A stretch of DNA of 64,000 bases, from contig NZ_JADPQF010000002.1 of the NCBI RefSeq assembly GCF_015687155.1, forward strand, positions 558,001-622,000, written 5' to 3'. Numbering within the stretch: the stretch's first letter is position 1; each line of letters opens with the position of its first letter. A program made the translations under genes and the position numbers. Positions 49,364 to 58,946 of the stretch are shown here, in pieces. The DNA comes from Aliikangiella sp. G2MR2-5. Lineage in GTDB: Bacteria > Pseudomonadota > Gammaproteobacteria > Enterobacterales > Kangiellaceae. Under the pieces are notes generated by a model that was not told the origin of the DNA, ran no database searches, and was given only the letters and a program-made list of their open reading frames with translations.

Positions 49364-51094
49364 CTATAAGCCTTCAATAATTTTTACCACGGCAAAACCG
49401 ACACCGACTAATGCTTCACCGACAATTAATCCCGCCGCAACAGGAATACCAATATCATGCGAAAAAGACTCAGGCATTTTCCAGTCACTTACCACCCGAA
49501 TCAAGGTACCAATGGCGTAAGCAACAACAATACTAAAAGGCAAATAAAAACCCAGTCCAACAGTAATTCCCAGACCACCGGAAGTGGCACTTAGTAAAGC
49601 CCCCAGACCCGCACCTGCCAGATACTTCTCAATTGGAACATCGCCGCCTAGAATACCTTCAACCATTGAAGCTAGCGCCTGACCTTGTGGTGCAGGAAGC
49701 TCATCACTTCCCAGTCCGTAGGCTTCATGTAGAATAAAAATAAGCACCATGATTAGAATCGGCCCCAGCCACGCCCCCAAAAACTGCCCCATTTGTTGCT
49801 GCTTAGGGGTAGCTCCAACCAGATAGCCTGTTTTTAAATCCAGCATCAGATCCGTTGCCTGCGACATGGCCACACAACAGGCAGCCCCAACCATTACAGC
49901 AGCTACAATTGCGTCAGCTCTCCCCAGTCCACTTGCGATAAATATCAATATTGTCACAGCGATTAGTGTCATACCGCTTAAAGGCGACCAGTTAGTTCGC
50001 CCAATACATTCAGATAAAATGACACCGGCGATCCAGATCCAGAGAGTTCCGACAATCGCCATAGTCAGCCCGCGCATCCACCCCATTTGTTCAGTGGATT
50101 GAATAGCCATAATGATTAACAAAATCACTGCACCGATAACCGCTGCATAAAGCAGCTTAATTGGCATTTCATCGCGTGACAGAGATGCTCCTGATTTAGC
50201 CGCACTTTGCATTGAACGAATCGCACTGATGATTAGTGGCAACGCCATGATTATCCCGGTAACCGCGCCGCCGATAAGCATACCTATCCCTGTCGGACGG
50301 AAAAGACTAACTCTAAGAGCGTTGGGATCAGTCACTACTGAACCATCAGAAGTGGTGGGTAGCAAATCAAAACCAGAAAGCATTGGCGCCAAAAACCAGT
50401 AACAAACAAAACCGCCAATGATAAAAGCAACGCCGCCTTTACCGGCAATATAGCCAACCCCGATAGTGAGTAATGATACGTAGATAATCCCATTCATATA
50501 CTCTGGCATATTAAGCGCTGCACCAAAATTATAGTTATCATCTCCCATGTAGGCTTTAACAACAAAATGAATTAACCCACTAAAAACCGCAGCTCCAATC
50601 AGTAATTGGGCTTTGCGAATTCCGGCACCGGGAGATTTCAAAATTGTCGCAACCGCAACGCCACCTGGATAGGTGAGTCGTTCGTAGTCAATCATTTGTT
50701 TACGCAAAGGAATAATAAATGCAATCCCGAGAAAAGCTCCGGCGATACAGCCAAATACCATCAGATAAGGATCAAAGTTAGGTTGACCGAGGATAAACAA
50801 AGCTGGCACGGAAAACATCATACCGCTGGATGCGCCATTGACCGCACTAGCGATTGTTTGCGTGACGTTATTTTCAATAATGGAATTTCTACGCATCAGA
50901 CCGCGTAAAATTCCAAAACCCAAAATGGCGGCCAGCTCAGAACCTTCAATGGAAAAACCCAGTTTTAATGAGGCGTAACCAATACTTAACGCCAAAATTG
51001 AGCCCAACAGATAACCGACAAATACAGCTGGATATGAAAGCTCCGGATAAGGGCCGTGCCGAAGTATGCCATGGGATGATTGAGTATCAGACAA
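49364..51094 (-). CDS. OPT family oligopeptide transporter
   Basis: A 576-residue, about 15-helix inner-membrane protein of the OPT superfamily (peptides or metal chelates in prokaryotes). Supportive stretches are YLLGSILALSIGYASLKLGF near the N-terminus, LTYPGGVAVATILKS, and ATDLMLDLKTGYLVGATPKQQQ. Start codon TTG with an AGGAG SD at 7 bases. Uptake of peptides would fit the secreted proteases elsewhere in the window, but the substrate is inference. Downstream, the small membrane protein is probably cotranscribed. Confidence 0.92.
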   Translation of the reverse strand: MSDTQSSHGILRHGPYPELSYPAVFVGYLLGSILALSIGYASLKLGFSIEGSELAAILGFGILRGLMRRNSIIENNVTQTIASAVNGASSGMMFSVPALFILGQPNFDPYLMVFGCIAGAFLGIAFIIPLRKQMIDYERLTYPGGVAVATILKSPGAGIRKAQLLIGAAVFSGLIHFVVKAYMGDDNYNFGAALNMPEYMNGIIYVSLLTIGVGYIAGKGGVAFIIGGFVCYWFLAPMLSGFDLLPTTSDGSVVTDPNALRVSLFRPTGIGMLIGGAVTGIIMALPLIISAIRSMQSAAKSGASLSRDEMPIKLLYAAVIGAVILLIIMAIQSTEQMGWMRGLTMAIVGTLWIWIAGVILSECIGRTNWSPLSGMTLIAVTILIFIASGLGRADAIVAAVMVGAACCVAMSQATDLMLDLKTGYLVGATPKQQQMGQFLGAWLGPILIMVLIFILHEAYGLGSDELPAPQGQALASMVEGILGGDVPIEKYLAGAGLGALLSATSGGLGITVGLGFYLPFSIVVAYAIGTLIRVVSDWKMPESFSHDIGIPVAAGLIVGEALVGVGFAVVKIIEGL

Positions 51095-51414
51095 AGGGAA
51101 CTCCTGATTTTTTCGAATTATTGTATGGATACAGGCTAGAGAAATTGGGTTTGAAGGTCTTATTTCAAACTTATTCGGTAAGCATAACAGAGAAAACAGA
51201 ACCTCTCTATCTTTGCCAATTCAGGAAAGCAATTCATATCTGTGGACTTATGATAAGTACCAGAAAAATACCTAATTAAACACGTTATATAAACAAGTAA
51301 ATACTACCAAGAAGAAATATTGCAAAGGGAGAATAAAGGTTTTAGTATCCTTGCGTCTAATAAAACAGCAAATATCTGACATATTTATTTAGTCTATTTA
51401 TAGGGATTGAAATA
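51095..51414. other. Intergenic region between divergent genes; no gene seen
   Basis: About 320 bases, AT-rich, between the OPT gene and the lipoprotein gene. A frame across 50968-51279 overlaps OPT and has no SD. It presumably contains both divergent promoters; none is clear. Confidence 0.5.
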
Positions 51415-52833
51415 ATGAAATATATAGCGACTGGACTTTCCAGCCTCTTTCTGGGGTTAACAATTGCTTGCGGAGGAGGCTCATCCTCTCCGGAACCGGA
51501 AGATGACAATACAACACCACCGCCTCCGCCGGCATTTAGCTTTAAAGCTTTGCAAGAGAACAATTGCGGTCAGGTATCTCCTTTAGAAGGCGTTGAATTT
51601 CTTATTTATAACGAATCGCCAAATAGTAATCCTTCTACTGGTTACACTCGTTTAACATCTGACGCAGAGGGAAAAATTGAGCTAGACGTCGAAGAGTCCA
51701 GCCTGGTTTCTTTTACTCTTAATGCTACCGATGCGAACAATAATATTCGAAGTTATAGCTTTACTGAGCTTAAAGCTGATGATTACAACATGATTGTTTT
51801 GTCTTCGGGAGATGCTTTCACTAACGACTCTTGCACTTGTGATTCTTTCGAGTTAGAAGGAACAGTTTCTGGCGATAACTATATCGCAGAAATAAGGAGT
51901 GCCGGGCTAGAAGCCGGCCTGAATATCAACGGTGGCTATTACTCAACATCTGGAAATACGATTGATTTCACCGATTCCCAGCTTTGCAATGATGACTTTT
52001 CTGCCCAGCCACTTATAGCGACAGCAGAGCTTGAAGGTTATGACGACAGAGTAATTTATGGCGTAGATTCTCAGCCATCGATTGATACAGCAGGTCCGAA
52101 TTCGATTCTTCTCGATCAAGTCAGTTTGTCTGCAAGCAAGCCAGATATCGGAACAGCATATACTTTGACTCATTCGTTGTACTTTAATGAACAAAGCTAT
52201 CTATATGGTAGCCATAGTGCGAGCGAGAATACTTATTTTCCATTTTCTGACTTGATGCCCGACTACCACTTCTTTCAGAAATATGTCGAAATTCAAGGAA
52301 CCTTCAATAACGGTACAATTGCTGAAATCTACGCGACTCGACAAAGAGCTTCACGACAGCAATCCAGCAATGCTGAATCAATGGGAGACATGGCAACAGG
52401 AAGCTATATCGACGTTAATGTAGCTGATGATACAGGCCTGGTAACTTGGCAAACGGATAGTACAACGCCATTTAATATGGCTTTGGTTAGTCGAATATAT
52501 GTTAGCGGCTCTCAAACCATCAGGCATTATATCTACACGTCTGTTGGAACAAGTGTACAGATACCACCGAATACCGCTGATATCGAATCAATGATGGCTG
52601 ACGGAGAACTTCGTTTAAGCTATCTGGCTTTATTAGTTAATGATGTAAACTCTGACTTCAGCAGTTATATCAACGCAAGACGATTTGTAGATACCAATGG
52701 AAATTCCTTCGGAAGGGTTAGTGAGAAGTCTATCTATAGTTACTATTCACCGATTACTCAACTCAATAACCAAAAAAGTACTGACAACAAAGCTCAAATT
52801 AGAGACATGATTCGCCAGGAAGTTGATCTCTAA
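51415..52833 (+). CDS. Surface lipoprotein of unknown function
   Basis: A 472-residue lipoprotein (lipobox LTIAC, C19) followed by a Ser/Pro/Asp-rich linker (GGGSSSPEPEDDNTTPPPPP) and a beta-rich body with cysteine pairs (NNCGQV; NDSCTCDSF; SQLCND). It resembles exported surface proteins of marine gammaproteobacteria with Ig-like or carboxypeptidase-regulatory-like N-terminal parts (GVEFLIYNESPNSNPSTGYT, SDAEGKIELDVEES). Family not recognised. GGGA SD. Followed by a bidirectional terminator before pntB. Confidence 0.75.
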   Translation: MKYIATGLSSLFLGLTIACGGGSSSPEPEDDNTTPPPPPAFSFKALQENNCGQVSPLEGVEFLIYNESPNSNPSTGYTRLTSDAEGKIELDVEESSLVSFTLNATDANNNIRSYSFTELKADDYNMIVLSSGDAFTNDSCTCDSFELEGTVSGDNYIAEIRSAGLEAGLNINGGYYSTSGNTIDFTDSQLCNDDFSAQPLIATAELEGYDDRVIYGVDSQPSIDTAGPNSILLDQVSLSASKPDIGTAYTLTHSLYFNEQSYLYGSHSASENTYFPFSDLMPDYHFFQKYVEIQGTFNNGTIAEIYATRQRASRQQSSNAESMGDMATGSYIDVNVADDTGLVTWQTDSTTPFNMALVSRIYVSGSQTIRHYIYTSVGTSVQIPPNTADIESMMADGELRLSYLALLVNDVNSDFSSYINARRFVDTNGNSFGRVSEKSIYSYYSPITQLNNQKSTDNKAQIRDMIRQEVDL

Positions 52834-52849
52834 TCCAGTCATGCGAAAA

Positions 52850-52882
52850 AAAAACGGTAAAGGAATGTCCTTTACCGTTTTT
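52850..52882. terminator. Bidirectional rho-independent terminator
   Basis: AAAAACGGTAAAGGA and TCCTTTACCGTTTTT arms around a 3-base loop, with A and T runs on both sides. It separates the lipoprotein gene and pntB, which are convergent. Confidence 0.9.
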
Positions 52883-52921
52883 GTTTTAGCCTGATTTCTC
52901 AATAAGTCAGTTGCCAGCGCA

Positions 52922-54331
52922 TTATATTGCTCTAGCAATCGCCTCAACACTATCCTTGGCATCTCCAAATAACATACTCGAGTTATCTTTAAAGAAGAGT
53001 GGATTCTGTACGCCAGCATAACCTGGATTCATCGAACGTTTAAAGCAAACCACATGTCTTGCATTCCATACTTCCAATACCGGCATCCCTGCAATCGGAG
53101 AGTTGGGATCTTCGGCGGCTGAAGGATTGACCGTATCATTCGCGCCAATCACCAACACTACGTCAGTATCATCAAAGTCATCATTGATTTCATCCATCTC
53201 GAGAACTATATCATAAGGAACTTTGGCTTCAGCCAATAATACATTCATATGACCGGGCAATCTTCCAGCAACAGGATGAATGCCGAAACGAACATTAACG
53301 CCTTTATCTCTGAGTTTCTTAGTAATGTCATAAACCGGATACTGAGCTTGAGCTACCGCCATACCATAACCAGGAGTGATAATCACAGACTTGGCATTTT
53401 TCAGCATTTCAGCAACTTCTTCAGCGGAAGTTTCCACATAGTCGCCATAATCCTGATCGCTACTGATAGTTACTTCCTGGCCAAAGCCGCCTGCAATAAC
53501 GCTGATAAACGAACGATTCATCGCACGACACATGATATAACTCAAAATGGCACCCGATGAGCCAACCAGAGCGCCGGTAACAATCAACAGATCATTCCCA
53601 AGCATAAAGCCTGCAGCAGCGGCCGCCCATCCCGAATAAGAGTTGAGCATGGAAACCACCACCGGCATATCGGCACCACCGATAGATGCGACCAAATGCC
53701 AGCCAAATATCAACGCAATCACCGTCATCACAATGAGAGAGGTCATATGACCTTCCTGCTGCACGAAGTAAACCATCAAAGCGAAGCTGACAATGCCAGC
53801 TAGCAAATTCATTTTGTGCCGATGTGGCAACATCAGAGGAGAACTGGAAATCATGCCGCGCAGCTTCCCAAAAGCAACTACAGAGCCGGTAAAAGTAACC
53901 GCACCGATAAATACCCCAAGAAAAACTTCGACCAGATGAATACTTTTCATCATGCCAGCTAATTCGCCATGTTCCAAAAAGCTGTTGTAGCCAACTGCAA
54001 CCGCAGCCAGACCAACGAAACTGTGCAACATAGCAACCAGCTCGGGCATCTGGGTCATTTCCACTTTTACCGCAAAACGAACACCTATAGCACCTCCTAT
54101 TGCCATGGCTATGATCAGGTACTGCAAGTTAGTCACTTGTGGACTTAATATGGTAGCTGTCAGAGCAATCAGCATTCCGATAATTCCGTACCAGACACCG
54201 TGTTCGGCTGACTCCTGTTTACTTAGCCCGGCGAGACTAAAAATGAAAAGAATCGCAGCAACAAAATAAGCTGCATTAAAAAGAGCCATGTTATTACCTT
54301 GCCCCAAAACATCATTGAGTAAATTTTCCAT
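52922..54331 (-). CDS. pntB: NAD(P) transhydrogenase, beta subunit
   Basis: Component of the proton-translocating nicotinamide nucleotide transhydrogenase: NADH + NADP+ gives NAD+ + NADPH driven by the proton gradient. It is 469 residues (E. coli 462). The N-terminal part has about eight to nine membrane helices; the C-terminal NADP(H)-binding domain III starts near residue 290 with [15 protein letters not shown] and includes [14 protein letters not shown] and [12 protein letters not shown]. It begins 3 bp after the pntA stop, so the two are cotranslated. Confidence 0.97.
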   Translation of the reverse strand: MENLLNDVLGQGNNMALFNAAYFVAAILFIFSLAGLSKQESAEHGVWYGIIGMLIALTATILSPQVTNLQYLIIAMAIGGAIGVRFAVKVEMTQMPELVAMLHSFVGLAAVAVGYNSFLEHGELAGMMKSIHLVEVFLGVFIGAVTFTGSVVAFGKLRGMISSSPLMLPHRHKMNLLAGIVSFALMVYFVQQEGHMTSLIVMTVIALIFGWHLVASIGGADMPVVVSMLNSYSGWAAAAAGFMLGNDLLIVTGALVGSSGAILSYIMCRAMNRSFISVIAGGFGQEVTISSDQDYGDYVETSAEEVAEMLKNAKSVIITPGYGMAVAQAQYPVYDITKKLRDKGVNVRFGIHPVAGRLPGHMNVLLAEAKVPYDIVLEMDEINDDFDDTDVVLVIGANDTVNPSAAEDPNSPIAGMPVLEVWNARHVVCFKRSMNPGYAGVQNPLFFKDNSSMLFGDAKDSVEAIARAI

Positions 54332-54334
54332 GGC

Positions 54335-55870
54335 CTAGTCCTCCTTCCGGAACATCTTTAGCATCCGCTTGGTAACAACAAAGCCACCAACCACATTGAT
54401 AAAGGCTATCAATACCGCGAACACTGCGATCCACATGACCAGAGGTGTCGTACTTGAAATTTGTAGTATGGCACCGACGACAATAATGCCGCTAATGGCA
54501 TTTGTTACACTCATCAATGGGGTATGTAATGCGTGAGTCACATTCCAAACCACATAGTATCCAATAATGCAGGCCAGGATAAACACGGTAAAGTGCTGCA
54601 TAAAATCTGGTGGTGCAACCGAAGCTAGCCAAACGTAGAAACTTGCTCCTATCAGCATTGTTATGCTCTTTCCCATACCAGAAGCAGATTTCTCTTCTTT
54701 TTTTGCTACCGGTGTAGGAGCCTCTTTCTTGGGAGCTGGAGCAGCACTCACTTTTACAGGAGGCGGTGGCCAGGTAATCTCTCCTTGTTTGGTAACCGTC
54801 ACATTACGAATCACTTCATCATCAAAATTAAGTTCGATTTGCCCATTTTTTTGTGGTGTTAGCAACTTGAGAAGATTCAGCAAATTATTGGCATAAAGTT
54901 GTGATGACTGGGTCGGCAAGCGCGCCGGCATGTCGGAATAGCCGATGATAGTGACGCCATCGACTTCCACCGCCTTTCCTTCTTCAGTGAGCTCACAATT
55001 ACCTCCGCCGAGCGCTGCCAAATCAACAATCACACTCCCTCGCTTCATTGAACGAACCATATCTTCAGTGATCAGCTTAGGAGCTGGTTTACCCGGAATC
55101 ATGGCAGTAGTAATAATAATATCGACATCTTTCGCTTGCTCCGCAAAAAGTGCCATTTCCGCTTCAATAAATTCTTTGCTCATGACTTTGGCGTAACCAT
55201 CACCACTGCCAGCTTCCTCTTCAAAGTCAAGCTCCAGAAACTCAGCTCCCATGCTTTCAATCTGCTCTTTAACTTCGGGTCGAGTATCAAACGCGCGCAC
55301 AATCGCCCCCAAACTTCCAGCTGTACCAATGGCGGCTAACCCTGCGACTCCAGCCCCTATGATAAGTACTTTGGCTGGTGGTACTTTCCCCGCGGCAGTA
55401 ATCTGACCGGTAAAGAAACTACCGAAACAATGGGATGCTTCCACGACCGCTCGATATCCTGCAATGTTTGCCATAGAGCTGAGAGCATCCATTGATTGTG
55501 CTCTGGAAATACGTGGTACTGAATCCATCGCCAACACATTAATTTTTCTATTCGCCAGCTTCTTCATTAACTCCTCATTTTGCGCCGGCCAGAAAAAGCC
55601 AATCAGAGTGGCTCCTTCTTTCATTTTTTCAACTTCGCCGTCACTTGGCGGATTAACCTTTAACAAGATATCTGATTGCCAGGCAGATTCTGCACTAGAA
55701 ACTATCGCCCCGGCTTCTTCATACATTGAATCGGAAAAACTTGCCTTGTCTCCGGCACCAGATTCAACGGTGACAGAAAAATTGAGTTTTATCAGTTGAC
55801 TGATACTGGATGGTGACGCTGCAACTCTCGACTCGTTGGCAACGCTTTCTTTGACAACACCTATTTGCAT
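54335..55870 (-). CDS. pntA: NAD(P) transhydrogenase, alpha subunit
   Basis: A 511-residue subunit (E. coli 510) with the soluble NAD(H)-binding domain I fused to the membrane part. The N-terminal part has [24 protein letters not shown] and [20 protein letters not shown]; the NAD-binding loop is [20 protein letters not shown]. Four C-terminal helices begin around residue 400. A proline/alanine/lysine-rich linker ([20 protein letters not shown]) separates the two. Gene order pntA-pntB. Confidence 0.97.
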   Translation of the reverse strand: MQIGVVKESVANESRVAASPSSISQLIKLNFSVTVESGAGDKASFSDSMYEEAGAIVSSAESAWQSDILLKVNPPSDGEVEKMKEGATLIGFFWPAQNEELMKKLANRKINVLAMDSVPRISRAQSMDALSSMANIAGYRAVVEASHCFGSFFTGQITAAGKVPPAKVLIIGAGVAGLAAIGTAGSLGAIVRAFDTRPEVKEQIESMGAEFLELDFEEEAGSGDGYAKVMSKEFIEAEMALFAEQAKDVDIIITTAMIPGKPAPKLITEDMVRSMKRGSVIVDLAALGGGNCELTEEGKAVEVDGVTIIGYSDMPARLPTQSSQLYANNLLNLLKLLTPQKNGQIELNFDDEVIRNVTVTKQGEITWPPPPVKVSAAPAPKKEAPTPVAKKEEKSASGMGKSITMLIGASFYVWLASVAPPDFMQHFTVFILACIIGYYVVWNVTHALHTPLMSVTNAISGIIVVGAILQISSTTPLVMWIAVFAVLIAFINVVGGFVVTKRMLKMFRKED

Positions 55871-56238
55871 ATTGATAGCCCTACATGGTTATGAGTCAAC
55901 ATTCTGTTTAAGCTCGAAAGCCTGGAAAGCAGATATTGATCCTGAGGACCTAAGAACCACAGTTCGGGGCATAAAAATAGTGCTGATGAATTCCCCAAAA
56001 AATAATAGGTCCAGAAGTTTACGCCGCCTTACTTACCGACTTGATTCAAAAGTAATGGACGGCACCAACGGCCTTTATTTTTTTTAATTGCCAACCGTAC
56101 TAGTAGAGAACAGAGTACCTAAGGATTCCCTACAAAGACGGTTAGAAAGACCGTACTACTGGATTGGTTGTTCTATTTTCAATGTACGACTTATAATGCT
56201 AAAAATCAAATCGACTTTAGTTCATTGACTAATTAATC
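55871..56238. other. Intergenic region downstream of the lipid kinase and upstream of pntA; no gene seen
   Basis: About 370 bases. CCGTACTA occurs twice (about 56095 and 56152), and ACGGT-tagaaag-ACCGT forms a short hairpin between them (about 56140-56156). It may bind a regulator or be a decayed repeat. The pntAB promoter must lie near 55880-55950, but I do not see a clear box. Confidence 0.4.
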
Positions 56239-57153
56239 TCAATTGGATTGATACTCATCATCCGGCCATAAAAACTCGATATCTCGATGGAGACATTCAA
56301 AACTGACTGGCGTACTTCCCATTACTTCGCCATCGGGAATTAATTTACCAGGCCTCTCTTCAGTTACCCTTATCTTTTTTCCCTGAATGTATTCAATTTC
56401 CGGGTAGTTAATGTGGGAACCGTCATAAATACTGGTAAACAACCTGAGTAATTTAAGTCTTGAAATATTGTTTAGTAAGACCAGATCTAGAAGTCCATCA
56501 TCTAGCTTCGCTTTCGGAGCCATCAGAAAAGTCGTTCCGGTAAAGCGAGAATTAGCCACCTCAACAAAAACACCATCACGCTTTAAAGTCTTGCCATCCA
56601 CTTCAATTTCGTAACGCTGGCTTTTTAATCCGATCAATTTCTTTAAGGTTGCAGCGGTATAGGCTCCATTTCCCATCCACTTTAATGGTGTTGCAGCTTC
56701 AGCTACATCTGTCACAAATCCCATCCCAACTATATTGAGAAAATAATGAACTTCTCCTTGCGTCTCGAAGCGTCCTACATCCAATGCCCGCGTTTTAGCC
56801 CTTACAATTGTGTCTATTGCTTTTTTCCAGTCGGACTTGTGAAGCCCCAAATCTTTCATAAAAGCATTACCCGTACCGTTCGGTATCAACCCAATTGGCG
56901 GTTTACGGTTTCTTTCATTACGATAATATCCATTAATGACTTCGAACAAGGTTCCATCTCCACCGGAAGCAATAAGTGCATCGTATTGTGATAAATCGGT
57001 TGTGGCTACCAGCTCTGTTGCATGCCCTGCCCTTTCGGTTAACAGTATTTCGGTTATCAGGCCACTGCCAGCAAGATAGGACTCTACCTCGGGGAGCAAT
57101 GCTTTAGCCCGGCCATTACCTGCTTGAGGATTATATACCAATAAAATTTTCAT
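56239..57153 (-). CDS. Diacylglycerol kinase catalytic-domain lipid kinase (YegS/DagK type)
   Basis: A 304-residue protein, the usual length. NPQAGNGRAKALLPEV at the start, and the nucleotide motif G64-G-D-G-T68 (ASGGDGTLFEVING) followed by PIGLIPNGTGNAFMKDLGL, define the DAGK catalytic domain. The C-terminal lipid-binding beta sandwich contains GTTFLMAPKAKLDDGLLDLV. It phosphorylates a lipid or sphingoid substrate in the membrane. The exact lipid cannot be read. Weak SD. Confidence 0.92.
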   Translation of the reverse strand: MKILLVYNPQAGNGRAKALLPEVESYLAGSGLITEILLTERAGHATELVATTDLSQYDALIASGGDGTLFEVINGYYRNERNRKPPIGLIPNGTGNAFMKDLGLHKSDWKKAIDTIVRAKTRALDVGRFETQGEVHYFLNIVGMGFVTDVAEAATPLKWMGNGAYTAATLKKLIGLKSQRYEIEVDGKTLKRDGVFVEVANSRFTGTTFLMAPKAKLDDGLLDLVLLNNISRLKLLRLFTSIYDGSHINYPEIEYIQGKKIRVTEERPGKLIPDGEVMGSTPVSFECLHRDIEFLWPDDEYQSN

Positions 57154-57304
57154 TAATTGTTAGCCAATCATTCCGCTCATTTATTTGCAACCTGTCACTC
57201 TAATCAGCATCGCCTCATAAGTCAAAGTTGTTTGTGGCGACAACCCTCTGCTAGTGGTATTCTGCAAAAGTGGACGCTTTCAAATACTGCCGGAGCAATT
57301 CAAA

Positions 57305-58036
57305 ATGGAACAGACTACACTGTTTTTGCAAACGCTTAAAACCTGCCTTAAAAATAAAGGGCTTACCTATGCTGACGTTGCGAAGCACCTGGACCTAAGT
57401 GAGGCTAGCGTTAAACGAATATTTTCTGAAGAAAATATTTCACTGCAACGACTTGATCAAGTTTGTCAAATGATGAATATGGAACTTTGTGATCTGGCCA
57501 AAATTGCAGAACAACAACAAAACCAGATCCAGGAACTCACCGAAGAGCAAGAAGCCGAGTTTGTCAAGCAACCCAAGTTGCTTTTTATGGCTTATATGCT
57601 ACTTAATGATTTTGACTTTAATACGATCAAGACTTACTACAATATCGATGAACACGAGGGTGTACAGCTGCTTGCCCATCTCGACCGAATTAAGTTTATC
57701 GATCTATTGCCAGGAAATCGGGTCAAACTGTTAACTTCCAGAAATTTTCGCTGGCGAAAAAATGGCGCTATTGAAAAGTTATTTAATAAAACCATCCGAA
57801 AAGAATTTTTCCAATCTCGCTTCTCAAAAAGTGATGAGTGTATGAAATTTGGTTCAGGTATGCTATCACGCTCCAGTATATTGATGATGCATCAGAAAAT
57901 CGAGAAATTGATTGCCGACTTTAATGAGCTCGCCAAAAAAGATTCCAATCTCCCCCACAATGAACGAATGGGTGTTAGTCTTGTCGGTGCAATTCGTCCC
58001 TGGGAGTTCAGCCTTTTTGCTCAATTTAGAAAATAG
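57305..58036 (+). CDS. XRE-family transcriptional regulator with a C-terminal ligand-like domain
   Basis: A 243-residue protein. The N-terminal helix-turn-helix (KGLTYADVAKHLDLSEASVK, residues about 18-60) is followed by a helical domain of unknown role, with ALLNDFDFN-like and LLSRSSILMMHQKIEKL segments. The start at 57305 has a GGAG SD; the open frame begins 17 codons upstream without one. It is divergent from the lipid kinase. I cannot name its target. Confidence 0.82.
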   Translation: MEQTTLFLQTLKTCLKNKGLTYADVAKHLDLSEASVKRIFSEENISLQRLDQVCQMMNMELCDLAKIAEQQQNQIQELTEEQEAEFVKQPKLLFMAYMLLNDFDFNTIKTYYNIDEHEGVQLLAHLDRIKFIDLLPGNRVKLLTSRNFRWRKNGAIEKLFNKTIRKEFFQSRFSKSDECMKFGSGMLSRSSILMMHQKIEKLIADFNELAKKDSNLPHNERMGVSLVGAIRPWEFSLFAQFRK

Positions 58037-58047
58037 GTGTCATATAT

Positions 58048-58836
58048 TTAACGCTTGTCTTCTACAGAAATAGCGCTAACGAGCCCTCGGACAACAATGG
58101 AGTGCATTTCCGGCTCCAGCTCGAGACGGCAACTTTCATATGATGGACCAAGCGTCATTTTCTTTGCCGCAGTAAAACATGCTTGTTGATATTCACTCTC
58201 GTTGAACAAGCCGCCAGCAAAAACGATTCGTCCAGGATTAAAACAGTTAATTACCCAGGAAACAGCCATCCCAAGATTTTCCCCCGCCTGTTTCAAATCA
58301 AGATCGCGATTACTTCTTAATCCTTTGCCGCTAGCGACATCAGTCAATCTGGTCAGGGAGTTATCAATATAACTCTGACAACTACCCAGTTCACCACTAA
58401 ATCCGTTCTGGCCACGAAAAACCTGACCATCAATCGCTATACCCATTCCAATCCCTGTACCAGCCATAATCAAAATTTCAACTCCTCGTTCCTGCTGAAT
58501 AATTCCATGAGTGCCCGCCTCAACATCGTTGAGAGCTAATAAAAGACGACCATTGTCTGACAAATTACTCAAATCAAAATCATTAAATTTAGGCAGTACG
58601 TTACTCAGTAGGCAGCGTTTACCGTCAAGTAAACCGGGAAAAGCGACCGCAATTGGATAGTTATGCAGATGATATTCCTTTTCAACCTGCTTCAAAATGG
58701 ACGATAAATTATGGGGAGAAAAATCAATTCCAGTTTCAAACTTCATATCAATACACTGCTCGTCAATGCAAACGCGTACCAGAAGTTTAGTTCCTCCAAG
58801 GTCACAGGTAATCAGGTTTGAAAGGTCATTGTTCAT
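58048..58836 (-). CDS. ROK family sugar kinase-like protein, lacking the usual zinc-binding motif
   Basis: A 262-residue protein. The phosphate-1 motif is CDLGGTKLLVRV near the N-terminus, NDVEAGTHG carries the catalytic Asp, and GTGIGMGI is the second glycine motif. The expected CxCGxxGCxE zinc element after GELG is absent: the segment reads GELGSCQSYIDNSLTRL. It may still be a glucokinase-like enzyme (ATP plus hexose) of the non-zinc type, or have diverged. Start chosen at 58836 (MNNDLSNLIT). Substrate unknown. Confidence 0.8.
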   Translation of the reverse strand: MNNDLSNLITCDLGGTKLLVRVCIDEQCIDMKFETGIDFSPHNLSSILKQVEKEYHLHNYPIAVAFPGLLDGKRCLLSNVLPKFNDFDLSNLSDNGRLLLALNDVEAGTHGIIQQERGVEILIMAGTGIGMGIAIDGQVFRGQNGFSGELGSCQSYIDNSLTRLTDVASGKGLRSNRDLDLKQAGENLGMAVSWVINCFNPGRIVFAGGLFNESEYQQACFTAAKKMTLGPSYESCRLELEPEMHSIVVRGLVSAISVEDKR

Positions 58837-58946
58837 ATCATTACCAGAATAAAGTTCACTCGTTTTGCTTATCAATTTTCATTCGAACTTTCCCTGGTTC
58901 TTAAATTTTAATAGTCAGACAAAAACAATCCTTTCTTGCTAATTTG

